Source of the DNA: Straminergon stramineum
Lineage: Eukaryota; Streptophyta; Bryopsida; Hypnales; Calliergonaceae
Direction: 5' to 3'
DNA length: 64,000 nt
Assembly (NCBI GenBank): GCA_963920665.1
Contig: OY987268.1
Coordinates: forward strand, 11,596,501 to 11,660,500
Of this stretch, positions 11,972-24,423 are shown piece by piece. Under the pieces are notes generated by a model. It ran no database searches and had not been told where the DNA came from. It saw only the letters and a list, made by a program, of their open reading frames with translations. The position numbers were made by a program, and so were the translations under genes. Position 1 is the stretch's first letter; each line of letters opens with the position of its first letter.

Positions 11972-12789
11972 CCAATAATTTCATTTCTGGGGACATATCT
12001 GGGGACAACAGACCATGCAGCCTTCCTGCATTTTCTAATTTAATTATGACACTTACGTCTATCAGTCTACGTGCAACCCTCCACTACCGCACAATGCACA
12101 ACTTTTCATCATCCCGCTTGTTAAGTGTAGTTCGCCTGGTGCGAATTTCCAACATTGACTTCTTCCATCTGACACTGTACGTAGTCCGCCAAAGGAAGCA
12201 TAAAGAATATATATTAGTCACTTAGTCAATTACTGCAGTAATCTCAGCTAATTTTCTGATCAGTCCCACAAAGAATATTGTTACAACCTTCATTCTTAAC
12301 CCGAATATGTCCAGAGAATAGTCGCATTGGTTAGTAACGTCAGTTTTCGAATTCCAAATGATCTAGCTATAGATGCAAGGTCAGAAACAAGGAAAATGAT
12401 CATTTGATGCTAGATGTTCTCCTCTACCTCGAGGACAGTCTTTGAAGCATACTTAAGCTCTTAGGAGAGCGAGTGATCAAAATCTCGGACTACAGCCTGT
12501 ATAATGTCCGAAAGTGACGCCTGTAGGAGTTCTCTCCATCAGTGAAGGAGAGAGTTCGATGTGAAGTTTCAAGCAGTTACACTTCAATCTCTGCTAAGAA
12601 AAGTATTTCGCCATATGTTACACCTACCTAAAGGAGTGGCTAAAAAGCTGCATGTTATAGATCGATAGCGCAGTGTCAGTTTACAGATACAAGAATGAGC
12701 GGAACAGCAGTGGAGTGCCTGGCATAGTTGAAAGCAAAACGGTATTAATTGGGGGTCTTCTCAGCACTGCCTTCAGTGGTGCATGATCT
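11972..12789 (-). other. 3' flank and probable 3' UTR of the PHD-SAP30 gene
   Basis: Base composition between about 12240 and 12789 is GC-richer than the spacer and follows the stop codon (TAA at 12792-12790) of the minus-strand gene, as expected of a 3' UTR. I cannot place a polyadenylation site with confidence. The open frame at 11947-12225 on the plus strand has no recognisable product. Confidence 0.4.
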
Positions 12790-14829
12790 TTACTTCGCCA
12801 CTGGATGAGCAACCTGATGCTGGGTTAAAGGTGAAGTTGCAAAGGACTGCTGCTTCTTGAGGAAAAATGCGAAGGACAGAAGCGTCTCATTTTCCTCCAC
12901 AACCTGCAAACTTAGCTGCTGTCAGATAAACGGAAATTATCAGGTCTAAAAAGTGTAGTAGCATGCATGCATATCAACTGATGGATACAAAAATGTTCAG
13001 CCAAAAACATACCTGCGCAGCAAAATGTTGTGCAACAGCTGGAACAAGCTCCTCCTGTTAGCACAAAGAATTGAACATATTAATATAAGGAAAATTAATG
13101 TTGACAGCTCCACATCGAGGACCCAGAAACATAGCCCGGTATGATGTCAATACCTTGCAGCTGCTCGATACTTCCCTCAAATTGTAGACTCGTCTGTACT
13201 TCTTCAAAGATGATGTCTGACAAAGAGTAGACACAACGAGGTACTATTAAAAATCAAGTTGGGACCACAAAGCCGGAAAAGCTACAGTGTTTCGAATAGA
13301 CACATTCAACAAAACGGAAAAGCTCTGACCTCCAGTTTAGAAAGATCCACTTGCAAGGGTCGTCGTGTGCTTCTCAAGGAAAGTGGCATCTTTGGCTTTT
13401 GTTCATGATCCTGCAAAGATTTCCTCAACCGATTATTGTTATTTATATAAGTCGCCAAACTATCCCTGCATGTGCACAATCTTGTCACAGAAAAAACGGA
13501 CTTGAAGCAGGAAGATCGTCCACTCACCGATGAACTGCTGTCCACCTGAACCTGACAGGATGAAACGACTGGTTGTTCCTGAGCAGGCAAACGACCACAT
13601 CGCTTTCTATCACCAAACTCCTGGGCATTCTGAATGTCAAAGCCGAAACAACAATATGAACTACTGGAACATGCAACTGAATGTCTGGCAAGAATACGAA
13701 ATCGTCTCCCAGCTTCCTGCAATATGAATGTATGGGCATTCATAATGAAGGAATGAGAGCGAGAGATGGACCGTGCGAATAATAATACCTCTCTGCAGCT
13801 GGGACAGAGGTAAAATGCCGTTGAATCCACTGGGTTGCCTCCACCAATCTCGCATTCCACGTGTACCCAGCGGCGGCAAGTTCGATTGTCGCAGCCTACC
13901 CACTGCATAAGAAAAAATGTTACAAGTTCATCCATGAAGAGCTCAAAGGGCCCATGTAAATACCCTGATCTACCTCTAAACATCAATTAAGGCAACGGTC
14001 CCAACTAAATACAATGCAGTAAGTTGCCGATAGCGAATTTCCATACCTCCTTTCCGTCGAAGCTATCAGGATCCTTCTCGCGGTATATTTGCACGCAGAA
14101 AGGACAATACTTCCCCTGAAATTGAGAACCGAAATTTCAAATCTGTGAGACGCTAAGTAGAAACATTAAGCATTACATTGAAAAGATCGATCCATAATCT
14201 AAATCGTCCAGCAATGCTCTATTTGACTTCAAGATATCAGTCTTGCTTGCTTTCATAGAAGCGAAGGTATGGGCTTGAAGGAATTGATTACCTGATCAAA
14301 GTTGATCTTGCAAGCATTACACAGGGTAACATGTTTGGGGTCCTTTTGGCTTCCATAATTCCTTACATGCCACCGGCAAGTCCTGCAGTTATAACCCGAC
14401 GTACGTGTCATGAACCTCCAAGAATGAAGAACATTAGTTGTGAGTTGAGACCCTACTATCACCAGGTAAGGCCAAGAATTCCCAAGCACGCACGATAGTA
14501 AGGGAGGATACCAGTTCTTTGAAACAACCGCCGTTTTGATTCTTACAACTACCTAAGGAAAGATTGATTCACAAGAACCCACATTCCTGTCAGGGCAAAT
14601 GTACTTAACCCAGGAGATCCTAATTGCATGTTCAGCACACCCACCCCTCGGAAAGCTAACTGTTTCCCACTCATCTGTCTTAATTTCAAGCTCAAAATCT
14701 CTAGCGACAATATGAAAGAAACCAATCTCGAGAGAAATCATTCAATGCAAAATGCCAACTAACTCACGGTCCATCCCCCGGAGAAGTGCGCTTGCAATGG
14801 GGATTCGAGCAAAGCTGCCGCGAAAACAT
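12790..14829 (-). CDS. Zinc-finger protein with GATA-like cluster, PHD finger and C-terminal SAP30 Sin3-binding domain (complete, nine exons)
   Basis: Nine exons (14829-14768, 14382-14292, 14115-14047, 13902-13789, 13716-13528, 13410-13330, 13216-13154, 13054-13013, 12903-12790) join by GT-AG introns of 72-385 nt in one frame of 274 codons plus stop. The ATG at 14829 is the first in frame after an upstream TGA. Residues 7-51 hold a GATA-like cysteine set (C7, C12, C23, then LCNAC 41-45). Residues 55-110 form a C4HC3 PHD finger: CPFC 55-58, C78, C83, H88, C91, C107, C110. Residues 113-195 are a Ser/Gln-rich linker. Residues 196-256 (VDLSKLE, SLKKYRRVYNL, EELVPAVAQHF, EENETLLSFAFFLKKQ) match the SAP30 Sin3-binding domain (DLxxL...LxxYxRxxxL...). 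SAP30 bridges Sin3 to histone deacetylases; a PHD finger usually reads histone H3 tails. Nuclear Sin3-HDAC function is therefore inferred. Plant SAP30-like AFR1/AFR2 are the nearest named relatives I know, but I do not recall them carrying a PHD finger. Confidence 0.88.
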
Positions 14830-15620
14830 TCTGACTACAACCCCAGTCGAAGCCAAATCATCTGCGCGACAAATCCAGACCCGGATTCACAGGAACGGCT
14901 GATCGTCCATTAAAATCCCACGGCTCGCTCTTTCTCACGCACCATTAACCTCGATCACTCACCACTGGAAGGATCAATCACGAATCGTACACCAGCCTGC
15001 ATTGAAATTCCCCATTCAAATCAACTCAAATCAAATCAATTGCAGAGCTCCAGTACAGACCGAAAGCAAGCGCTCCAAGAGATCCATGCACACATTCCCC
15101 CAAAACTTCACCCACCCACAACTTAAGCCCCCTCTTCCTCCTCCTCACCAAACCATAACCTTAACCTTAACGTTCTCCGTATTCTCAGTCCAACAACAAC
15201 AATCTCGCACTCTTACTACTCCTTCCTTCAAAATTCCAATTCAAGAAAACCATATGTGCACCCTCACGACATGAAAAAACAGATTCCCTCAACCACCACA
15301 GAACGAATGAATCCTTTCCGTAAGTAACCCTTTCTCCACATTCCTTCCCGAATCTCCCCAATTCCGACAATCTTAAAATAGATCGATCCCGAGCTGACTT
15401 ACGAACAGACGGCGAAGGAGCTGAATTTGGGGTTTAAGTTTTTAAGTGGGCGAGACAAGGCGTGGGGACGGAGCGCACGAAATCGACGAACACCCAGAGG
15501 GGGAATGTAGAAAACGAAAACGAAAACGAAAATGAAAAAACACCGAAAGGGATGAATGTTATGGGAGACGGAACTCTCCACTACCAAATAAAAACAATAT
15601 AAGTTATGTACGCACACAAA
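14830..15620 (-). promoter_or_regulatory. Probable 5' UTR and proximal promoter of the PHD-SAP30 gene
   Basis: The sequence is GC-richer than the surrounding spacer and lies directly upstream of the ATG at 14829. An in-frame TGA about 60 nt upstream of the ATG excludes N-terminal extension without splicing. The area includes a C-rich stretch (15115-15150), TTAACCTTAACG words near 15160 and a GAAAAC/AACGAA simple repeat (about 15514-15540). Open frames here lie on both strands and look non-coding. Confidence 0.45.
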
Positions 15621-16480
15621 GAAACCCGGCTAACTTAAACCAAAACCTGCGGCAAAACCAAACCAAAAGGGCGATCCGGCACTTACAATCCGGCCCTTTG
15701 TCTGTGGTCACCGCAAAAGCAGGGGCGGGAGAGAGAGGGGCTGGCAAGAAGGGAATGGAAGACGCCAAGCCAAGCCGAAAGGGGGAGAAGAGGCAGGGAA
15801 GGGAGTCGACCAGCAGACGGACGGACGGACAGACAGACATTCGCTCAAACAAACAAACAAACATACATACAAACATACAAACAAACAAACAAACAAACCC
15901 TAGCATAGCATAGCATAGATTAGGCCGGGCTCGGACCGGAAAAGTCCAAGCCGAGGGGGGCGGCAGCCAATGGTGGCGCGCCACCAGGAAGTTTGTTGGG
16001 GCCTGGGGACAGAGAGGGCCATAATTAGAAGAGCCTGGAAGTGAAGACTGTCAAGTACCTACCCTATGGCTGTGTCCAGGGCCGGTCACCGTGGTAGTAA
16101 GTTACGACTTTACGAGTAAGTTACGACTGTGGAGCTGCTGCAATGCTGCCCGTCCCCTGGGCATTGAATGCGGGTCTTTACGTCGCACCCTGTCCCCGTA
16201 CTTGGCGTGCCAGGGGGGCCAGGCGGGGGACGGGGGTTTGGCACGCGTGAATTCAAAGCCTCGCCTGGCTCCGTCCGCATCGGGTGGGGCTCCCTCCAAT
16301 CGGCGTGGCAGGGCGGGGGGGGATTATTATCATGGCACGGTAATTAACTTGTACGGGGCCCCCGTGGGAAGGTAAGAAAACCACTCCATGTGACTCGGCA
16401 AGGGCGGGCACGTACCGGTAACTTTTCAGTTACTCACTCTGTTCCGTTTCAATTTGTGTGAGAAAAAAAAAAAAAAAAAA
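15621..16480. promoter_or_regulatory. GC-rich island with simple repeats, distal promoter region
   Basis: It contains a (GGAC/GACA)n run and an (AAAC)n/(ATAC)n tract at about 15820-15900, then a TAGCA tandem (15900-15918). A very GC-rich stretch spans 15920-16410, with a doubled AGTAAGTTACGACT at 16097-16130. An 18-base A run follows near 16463. Open frames of 90-126 codons on both strands have low-complexity translations and are rejected as genes. The island could also be the start of a plus-strand transcript, which I cannot demonstrate. Confidence 0.4.
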
Positions 16481-19400
16481 GTTACCCTCTGTGCTCTGAC
16501 TTCTTTTTGCAAAGACCGACCCTCGATATCGGGGGGTTTAGGCATTTAAATGCCTAAAAGCACCAAAAATAATTGGGGAGCATCAAGCCTATGAGGAAAA
16601 TTTGAAGAAAAAATTGGATGGTGATGTCAAGTTTTTCCCAATTTTTTGAAAACAATTTGGATGAAATTGCCAATTTTAAGTGAAGTTCATCCAAAATATA
16701 GATGAATGAAATGATAGTTCTATCCAAAATATAGATGAATATTAAAATATTTGGCTACATCATTTTCTTGTATGTTTCCACTTCTCACTTCTTGAAAAAT
16801 AAAAAATAAAAATATTCTCCATATTTGTTACCTAGATAAATGGTAAAATCTCATTTTGTATTATAGAATTTCATCCCCTTTTTTAGACATTAAAAGAAAA
16901 ATGTTAACGTAGATGGTAAACATTTCTAATTCTTCAAACCATCTTTTTGTGAAAACACCTTTCTAAGTTTATATGTTAGAATAATCAAAAGAATAATAAG
17001 TTACAACATGTATTAGTTGTCAATAGCCAAAAAGCTAAATATGTATTATTTTGTTACATCTCATAATGCTCTATGTGTTAAAGAAGATCTTCTACTCCCT
17101 ACTTTGTATTATATATATAGGGTTGTTTGTAACTTTTTTTACCTATGAGCAATAGAGATTCCTTTTGCGTCCTTGAAAAGGGTACCCCTATAGTGAATAA
17201 AAAAAATTCAAGTGGTTGCTCAACCAAATCACAATTCTTAAATTAATAGATACATCCTTCATGGGTATCTAACAAAGCACTTTATCTTCCCATCATAGGG
17301 AGGACCAACTCTAGTTAAACAATGTTATGCATGTTGTAGATAAAATAAGTGTTTGTAATCAACACTAAGGTAGGAGATGATCTATATAGTAAAATTTTAC
17401 CACTGTATTTGCAATTTTGAAGATTTTGATCCTTGGGATATTTTTCAATTGATTTCATTTGAAAAACAAGTGGAATTAGCATCTAATCCAAATCATTTCA
17501 TGTTTTTTGGACATACATAGAATTAGTTATGAATTTTTAAATGGAATCATAGAAGGCTCTAAAAGCTTTCAACTTGTGGCATGTTTATTGTTGGTACATT
17601 GAAGAAAGCAATATATACCTTTGCATTAGAAAGTGCTTTTAGAGTCTAAATTATTTTAGAAACTGAGACCACCTTCGTAGCGACTTCTAAGTATACTTGT
17701 TATAAACTTGAATTATTTATATTGGATGTCATTTGCAAGTGAAAGAAGAGTCCAACACATTTTAGAGTGCACTATTCAAACAAAGTTTGAATTATTATGA
17801 AATTTCAAAATTGATTGTCTCTAGAGAAACCACAAATCAACACTAGATTTTCCTCAATTCTCATAGTTTGATTGTATATGTCATATGTGAATGGCAAAAT
17901 GACAGAATTTTTTGGTGAAAATTTGCCAAACAACATTTACAATAACTGGAGTGATTCTTTCAAAGGTAATAAAAAGACCATTCAAAGAGAGCAAGGTGCA
18001 TGGTGGATTAATATGGGAGGATAGTTTTTAGAATGAATAATTTCAACGTGTCTTTAGAATTGGAGTAACTTATGAGTTTGTTCATCTCGTGCCCTTCATG
18101 AAATCCCTAAAAACAAAACATGTTGTCCCAACACTACAAACCTCCATAAGGAAGGTGGCTTGTATTTTTTCTTTGAAAGGTAAGAAAGTGTGCGAAACAC
18201 AATGTCCTACACCCGCACTTAGAATTGTTTTATAATAACATTAGTGGATATGAAGTTAGGAGAATGGCTTAGTAGATTGTGAACACCTTAAGAGAATCCT
18301 ACAAATTTCAAAAATAAACCATGTAAAGGGTGCATGATCGTACAAATTGAGAGAATAAAAGATATATATTTTGTTTGGCATGTAAAAAAGCATGTAAATT
18401 TTTAATGTTGTATATGTGTACTCACTTGTCTTTTGCAATGTCATTAGTGAATATTTGAAGTAGGAGCATAGCTTACAAGACAACTTGAGTAAATTCTACA
18501 TATGTAAGAAAAAACTTGTAATTGTGTGGAGGTGTAATATAGATTAATTTGGACAAAACAACCCATGTTTTTTTACTAGGAGATAAGAAATTTTGTGAAT
18601 TGGTGGTATCACACAAATGCACTTATTTTTGTTTGGTAAAGGAATTAAGATATGTACACCCAAAAATTCCACTTCTAACAATTAAGATAAAGTGAAATGT
18701 TTTTCAATGAAAATAATAGCAATTTTTTGGAATAAATAGAAAGAAAAAAGACATTGAAGAGTTGAAGTAGAAGTAAATTATTTTGATCCATAATTTTTAG
18801 AGATATTTGCTTCAAAATTTTATTTAAATACAGAACAAATAATTGATATTATGGTCATCTATAAACAAAACACATCACAACTTAAAAAGAATACACTATG
18901 TACCAAATGGTCGATTCCTATAAGAACAATTTTCAATACCTACTTTATAGCTTGTCGTGAATTCATTGACCATTCATGCCTGTATTTTAACCCCTACAAG
19001 TTCACTACTATGTTTCACCAAAATGCACTTCAAAATTTTTAATTATAGTGCAAAGAGTTGCAACAATACACATCTTTTTCCGTATGTAACCATAGGATCA
19101 TATATTAAATATATGCAAAAAATTTTGGGAATAATTTCAAACACTTTGGCTACCGGAGGTGCTTATCATATTAAGGAAAAAGAAAATTAGAAAAAGAGAA
19201 GCCAAATGTTTTTGTATAGAAGTCATAGTCAAGGGAAAGTCAAGTAATGTACCATTTCACCATCCATCTTTAAAGAAATTTAGGAGGTTCCTCACTAACA
19301 CTTTAAACCCTAAAGATCCACACATCCAAAAAGTAAATGCGGCTTAATCAACTTTAATTATCACTTTCAATATAACCATTTTTCATATTTGATTTAAGCT

Positions 19401-20089
19401 AAGAAAATGAACCTTAACAACATGTCTTTCTACTTATCTTGAAATTTTGAAAAAATCCAAAAATTGAAAGAATTTTTGCAATTGCAACCTCTATATGTTA
19501 AAATCCAAATAATACGATATGCTACATTTTTTTCATTTATATTTTTCACTTTTAACATGTACTTTAAATTTCAATTTCAAAATTAAGTTTTTCATTCTAA
19601 TATTCATTTAAGGTAAAAATTATACTTTATTCTAATATATTATAATTGATATACTTTTATTCCCACCTTCAACTTAAAAAATCATAATCATTTGTTTTTT
19701 CTATCTTTCTTTTTGGGAAAAAGAATCATAATATGAAATACGTTTTTCTACTATAAAAAGTATCAAAATTTTATAAATTTATTGAATAATATGCTAAATT
19801 TGGTTTGATAGTCGAATTTGACTTTAAGGTCTTTGTTGTGGATGTTTTGTGTGTTAAAAGTTAAAATAACTAATTGAAAAATTTACACCCTAGTCTCCAT
19901 TGTTACTTGTACCTCTCGAGTTAAATTTCAAATAATTTGGATTTTTTTCTATTTTTACTTATTTATTTTCTATTTTTGCAACAAAATTATAGCAAATATA
20001 AATTTTCACAAAATTAATCAAAATTTCTCAATATGATAGACAATTTAGAGTTTCAAGTAAAAAAAATGTAGGATTGATATTCAATCACA
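16481..20089. other. AT-rich spacer, no gene seen
   Basis: Composition drops abruptly to about 70 percent A+T after 16560. Open frames (for example 18256-18483 and 18851-19347) are short, overlapping and without motifs. There is a small direct doublet AAAATATAGATGAAT at about 16690-16740. I see no RNA gene. Confidence 0.45.
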
Positions 20090-20550
20090 ATCTACTAGGC
20101 TACATTCATCTCATTCTTATGGGGTTGAGAGAGCCAAGGTGGATAGGTAGTTTTTATAGTGAAATCCAATGTCCTTCATCAACCTTTAAATGGCTCATCA
20201 AAGGGTATGGGATAATTTGAAGATGAGATATTGCTGCTCATTGTAAAAAGATTGTGTTTAAAGTATAATGTTAAACTTCATTTAAGCACAATAGAATCAT
20301 TTTTATTAAAACTTAAAACTAAGAAATTGTGGTGAATCAAGCTAACTTTCATATGCAAAAACATTTGTTTGTGATTTAGAACCTCTAATAAAAAATTATG
20401 AACAAACTTCATAGAAGGGTTGGAAGGGATATTTTCTCCAATATTTTCAAACTCCTCTTTGAACTTTGTCCATTAACTATTTACCAAAGGTTTTAAATCT
20501 CAAACAAGTTTTTGCATATGAAATTTAGCTTGATTCACCACATTTCACTC
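20090..20550. repeat. Foldback repeat, dispersed family member
   Basis: Arms at about 20330-20405 and 20470-20545 are inverted copies of each other, with the shared core GTGGTGAATCAAGCTAA followed by TTTCATATGCAAAAAC. The left part (20090-20240) matches 42841-42960 in inverted orientation (GGATAATTTGAAGATGAGA) and, more weakly, 9740-9900 in direct orientation. Confidence 0.55.
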
Positions 20551-21739
20551 AATTTTATTTATTTTTTAAGTTATTCTACTATGCCTAAATTCTCCTTTGA
20601 AAAAATATTTGAAGACTTCAAATTTGAGAAGAATTTCAAGTTAGGAAGAACTATTTAAATTTTCAAAGAAAAATAATACCCTTCTACAATTGCCCAAATT
20701 GAAGATAAAAACAAAAAAGTGCATAGTTTTTTTTACCAACCATTGAATCTTTGTGAAATCAGAGTCCTGGAAGGTTGTATGATTTTTCAATTACCAAAAA
20801 ACAAAATCTAAACTTCACTTTGCATATCAAATAGTCCAAAACACCCAAAACCATTTTGAATTTAAGAGATATTTTGGGGTTAATTCTTGTTTGATTTTAT
20901 TTGAGTAAGTTAGTGTATGGCTTCCAAAATGTAGTGGAAACTACACTACAAAATTTTGACAAAAATTTCTATTATTTTGGTAGTTGAACTGAAACATGTG
21001 GTTGGTGGAACTAAAACATCATGATAAACATTCACGACATATTTATCATTAAATTGAGCTATTTAATTGAAATTTTAATTTTATTATACAAGTAAAATGA
21101 ATTTTCAAATTTTTATTTTTATTTATTTAAAAATTGTATGGTTATTGTAGTCCACTAACTAAGTGTATGTAACTAATGAACTAATTTATTCCTTCAATGA
21201 TTCCTTAGAAGACAAACTGAACAAAAAGGGCATGAAAAAGCTCAAACATGAATTTTATTTAGCTCTTGATTTTAAATGTCTTTAAGCTACACTAAGAAAA
21301 TATAAATCTTATAATCAATCTATTTTTTATTACACACTCAGTTCTTTTAGATTGTTTAAAATATAATTTTTGTGACACTTTAAAGGTAGCAACTTGAAAG
21401 CTTTAAATACACTACTTTTGAACTTTTCTATTGATTTTTTCTTAGTATGACCTCAAAGAAAAGACCAATTACACCATAATATTTATCACTTTCATCTCCA
21501 CTTTTGCTAAAAGATTCACACTAATTTAAACATTTTGATTATTACTATGATGTTTATTTTTTTAAATACTTGAAAAAATCATATAATTTTTTTGGATGAT
21601 TGTGAAAATTAAAGTTAAATTTTGCATATATATATATATATTACCACATAGAAAAAGTGTTAAATCTTCAAAAGGTGTATCTTAATATAGATAACTAATA
21701 AAGTTAAACCTAATGGGAATGTGGAATGTCCTTTGAGGG
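20551..21739. other. AT-rich spacer, no gene seen
   Basis: A short (TA)n microsatellite lies at about 21627-21640. No reading frame longer than 60 codons or other organised structure is visible. Confidence 0.4.
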
Positions 21740-22646
21740 TTAACCCCTAAAAGAACATTGTCCCCTCGGAGGCAAAATGGATTTCAGGCAAGTTCCTGTG
21801 ACCTCAATTTTTAGTGAAACTTTTTGAAACTCTCTCATAAGATAGAAGAACTTATTATCTTTGAGGGAATATAATTTTTATTTCAATCAATGCCCGTAAA
21901 CAAAAGTTATACCACAAAAAGCCCACATTTCAACTTGGTAGGCAAAAAATTAAATCCATAAAAACTTGAAAAAAAAAACTATTTTTTTCCTCATAGATTA
22001 TATTTTTGTTTACATTTGAAGCTTTGATTCATTCCATTCGGATTAGTGATGTGAAAGTTATGCACAATCTTGTTTTTCGAGCAATATGAGAATCTTCTTG
22101 GAAAAATAACTTATAGGATTCATTTAGGAATGCAATTTTCACAGTTTTTCAAAAACTAGTGTTCGATAAGGTTTGCTTGTCAAAACAATCTCAACATTGG
22201 GATTATTGTGTTTCAATCTCATCTTAGAGCTATGAATGGTTTAGTTTTTCTTGTAAGCTTCAACCTACTTCTATTTAACAAATTTTTAAAGGATGAAAAT
22301 TGAGAGGGTTTGTTTTTAAAAAAAATCCTAGACTATCTACTCAATTCTTCAACAAAAAATTTATTTTAATTCAAGTCCATAGTGCCAAAAAATTCAATAG
22401 AAGGTGGTCAAAGTCATCTATAATTGCAAGAAACTCTTCAAAATTTTTTTTCTACTTTGATTGCTAATATCTATTAATTTGTGCAATCAAACTTCATGAA
22501 TGTTTACCACTTGGTCTCAATCAAGTAAAGTACAAGATCCTTTCATTAGATTATTAAAAAAAATTGTTTTCTTAAGTGAATGCAACAAAAATGGTAGTTT
22601 TGAGTGGTTTTTGACAGAGAAATGGCCTTGATCATTTTAGGGTTAC
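21740..22646. mobile_element. Probable TTAA-type non-autonomous element, 0.9 kb (element H)
   Basis: The left end is TTAA-CCCCTAAAAGAAC at 21740. A candidate right end is TTTTAGGG-TTAC at 22635-22646, where the expected TTAA has one substitution. The left 300 bp recur as a decayed copy at 2960-3240. The right boundary is less certain than in the other family members. No coding sequence is present. Confidence 0.45.
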
Positions 22647-23732
22647 TTCAAAAACAAATTTTATAGCTAGTACAATTGATGATATAAATATTTGGCTACA
22701 TATATAGATCACATTTTACAAATTTTGGTTGAAAATTGTCATAAAATTACTATACAAAGTTATATTCTATGATACATTTCCATATTTTTGGAAATTTAAA
22801 ATATTCTTGGTCATTTAGGGATTATAATAGTGTTGCTTTTAAACATATGACAAAAGTTTAGAAAATGATTTTTTTGATGAAAAATAGGAATATTAAAAAA
22901 AATTGCAATAAATATATAAATACTATTTATAGAATCTTGTTTTTTTGAAGGAAATTAAATATTCGACTAAGAAGTGTCACAACTATTATGCACATCCAAG
23001 AAGTAGATATTTTTAGCTGTCCACTTTGATATGAATTTTTTTTAAACTTCTTACTTTTGCAATACTTATTGGAATGACAAGCAAAGAAGCTTCACACATA
23101 GAGTATGATGAACAATGTTTGGGAAAGAACAATAGCTAGTTTAAATCTAGCTAGAGGAATTAGAAAAAGTTGGTGAAAAAATCTATAAAATTTTCATTTA
23201 GAGTAAAAAAATAGAGATAACAATCAAACTTGGTGCTTGAAAAAATGTTTCAATACAAGAATTTAAGAAAAATAGCTAATGAAGCGAAAAAGAGATACTT
23301 GACAGACACTCATGATGAGTAGAAGCTATCTTGAAAGTTTCATGCAAAATATCCAAATAATGAAGTCAGTAGAACCACAACCAAATTCCCCCCAAAGTCT
23401 CAAGTGGACTCCTTGGACCTTTGGGGGGGGAAATCCTAGAAGTATTTCTATAGGAGATGATGTAGGGCTCCAGGCTAAATGGGTGACAACTTATGAGATG
23501 GATACTTAGAATATTGTTTGGGATATTTTTTTGAGTTTTACCAGCTACTTTCCTTCAATTCCCAAATTCAATTTGGTTTTAACAAACACCAAGTCCAATT
23601 TTTTCTTTGTTTTTTACTCTAAACAATAAAAAATTTCACCCATTTTTTTCCCTCGTGCTTTCAAAGTGCAACCATTTTTTTTGTTTTATCTCCCAATTCC
23701 ACTGGCTAACAATGACGAACAATGAACTACCT
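22647..23732. other. AT-rich spacer, no gene seen
   Basis: The only relief is a slightly GC-richer patch at 23310-23510 with a G8 run near 23424. The 65-codon frame there has no recognisable motif. Confidence 0.4.
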
Positions 23733-24324
23733 TTAACCCTAAACATCTGGATTCATCTCTAGAATTGAAAATTTGAGAAAAATCATTATAAAGTGTAATT
23801 TGGAAGCATATTTTGAAATTGAAATTCAAATAAAAGATGTAGATTTCATTTTGTAGATTCCATATGTACAATTAGATCCATCAATGGTATCACCAACCTT
23901 TTTTTTTTTATGAAATTTGAAAGAGAAATTCCAAAATTCCTTCAAAATTTGATTACAAGCAAAATATTATCATTCTTTGAGTAAAATTTGTTAGAATGGA
24001 TTTGAAATGAGGTTCTCTTAATACAATGATTTTTATTTTTTCCAATTTTTGTGTTCTCCAAATCTATGACCTCATTTTGGCAAATCCAATTTTGAACTAC
24101 AATCAATGCAGTTTGACCACTTGACATACTTGTACATTTGAAATTTTAGAAAAATAAAAATATGTATTCTAGTAACACCAAATCCAACCCTTAGATAGGA
24201 CAACAACTTAAGAATGTATCTCCACAAATTAAAATAACTTTCATCCAAGTAGTTAGGAGGATGAAACTCGAGTTCCAATCTGTTCATCATCCAGAAAATG
24301 GACGTCAAAGCGCTTAGGGGTTAA
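23733..24324. mobile_element. TTAA-flanked MITE, 592 bp (element D, copy 1)
   Basis: The ends are TTAA-CCCTAAACATCTGG at 23733 and CGCTTAGGGG-TTAA ending at 24324. The whole length aligns in the same orientation with copy 2 at 26799-27372, with similarity I estimate by eye at well over 75 percent. Both copies stop at the TTAA words, which defines the transposed unit. It carries no protein; short frames inside are antisense noise. Confidence 0.75.
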
Positions 24325-24374
24325 CCGGTGAATCAGTGATTCTCCCAGAAGAACATTGACTTGGAAAAGTTCTT

Positions 24375-24423
24375 ACTTGCCCAGACGGCCGCCTGCAGGT
24401 GGTTGCCGGCCGTCTGGGCAAGT
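24375..24423. repeat. Perfect GC-rich hairpin, 17-bp arms
   Basis: Arm 24375-24391 (ACTTGCCCAGACGGCCG) and arm 24407-24423 (CGGCCGTCTGGGCAAGT) are exact reverse complements around a 15-base loop containing CCTGCAGG. It is strikingly GC-rich in AT-rich surroundings and lies 51 bp beyond element D. The function is unknown: a small foldback insertion, a protein-binding palindrome or a structured RNA are all possible. Confidence 0.7.

Noticed and set aside
13524..13903. Alternative-frame products over the PHD-SAP30 exons
   Set aside because: The spliced frame preserves all zinc ligands and the SAP30 motif; the others are shadow frames.
14553..14741. 62-codon minus-strand frame as an additional exon of the PHD-SAP30 gene
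   Set aside because: It lies within intron 1. Exon 1 (phase 2 end) joins exon 2 directly and restores the cysteine spacing without it.
15604..15984. 126-codon minus-strand frame (and overlapping plus-strand frames) in the GC island
   Set aside because: The translation is driven by (AAAC)n and (GGAC)n simple repeats, giving VCLFVCMFVC-type low-complexity peptides; frames are open on both strands at once.
16091..16375. 94-codon plus-strand frame
   Set aside because: It lies in very GC-rich sequence where stops are rare, overlaps an open minus-strand frame, and has no motif.
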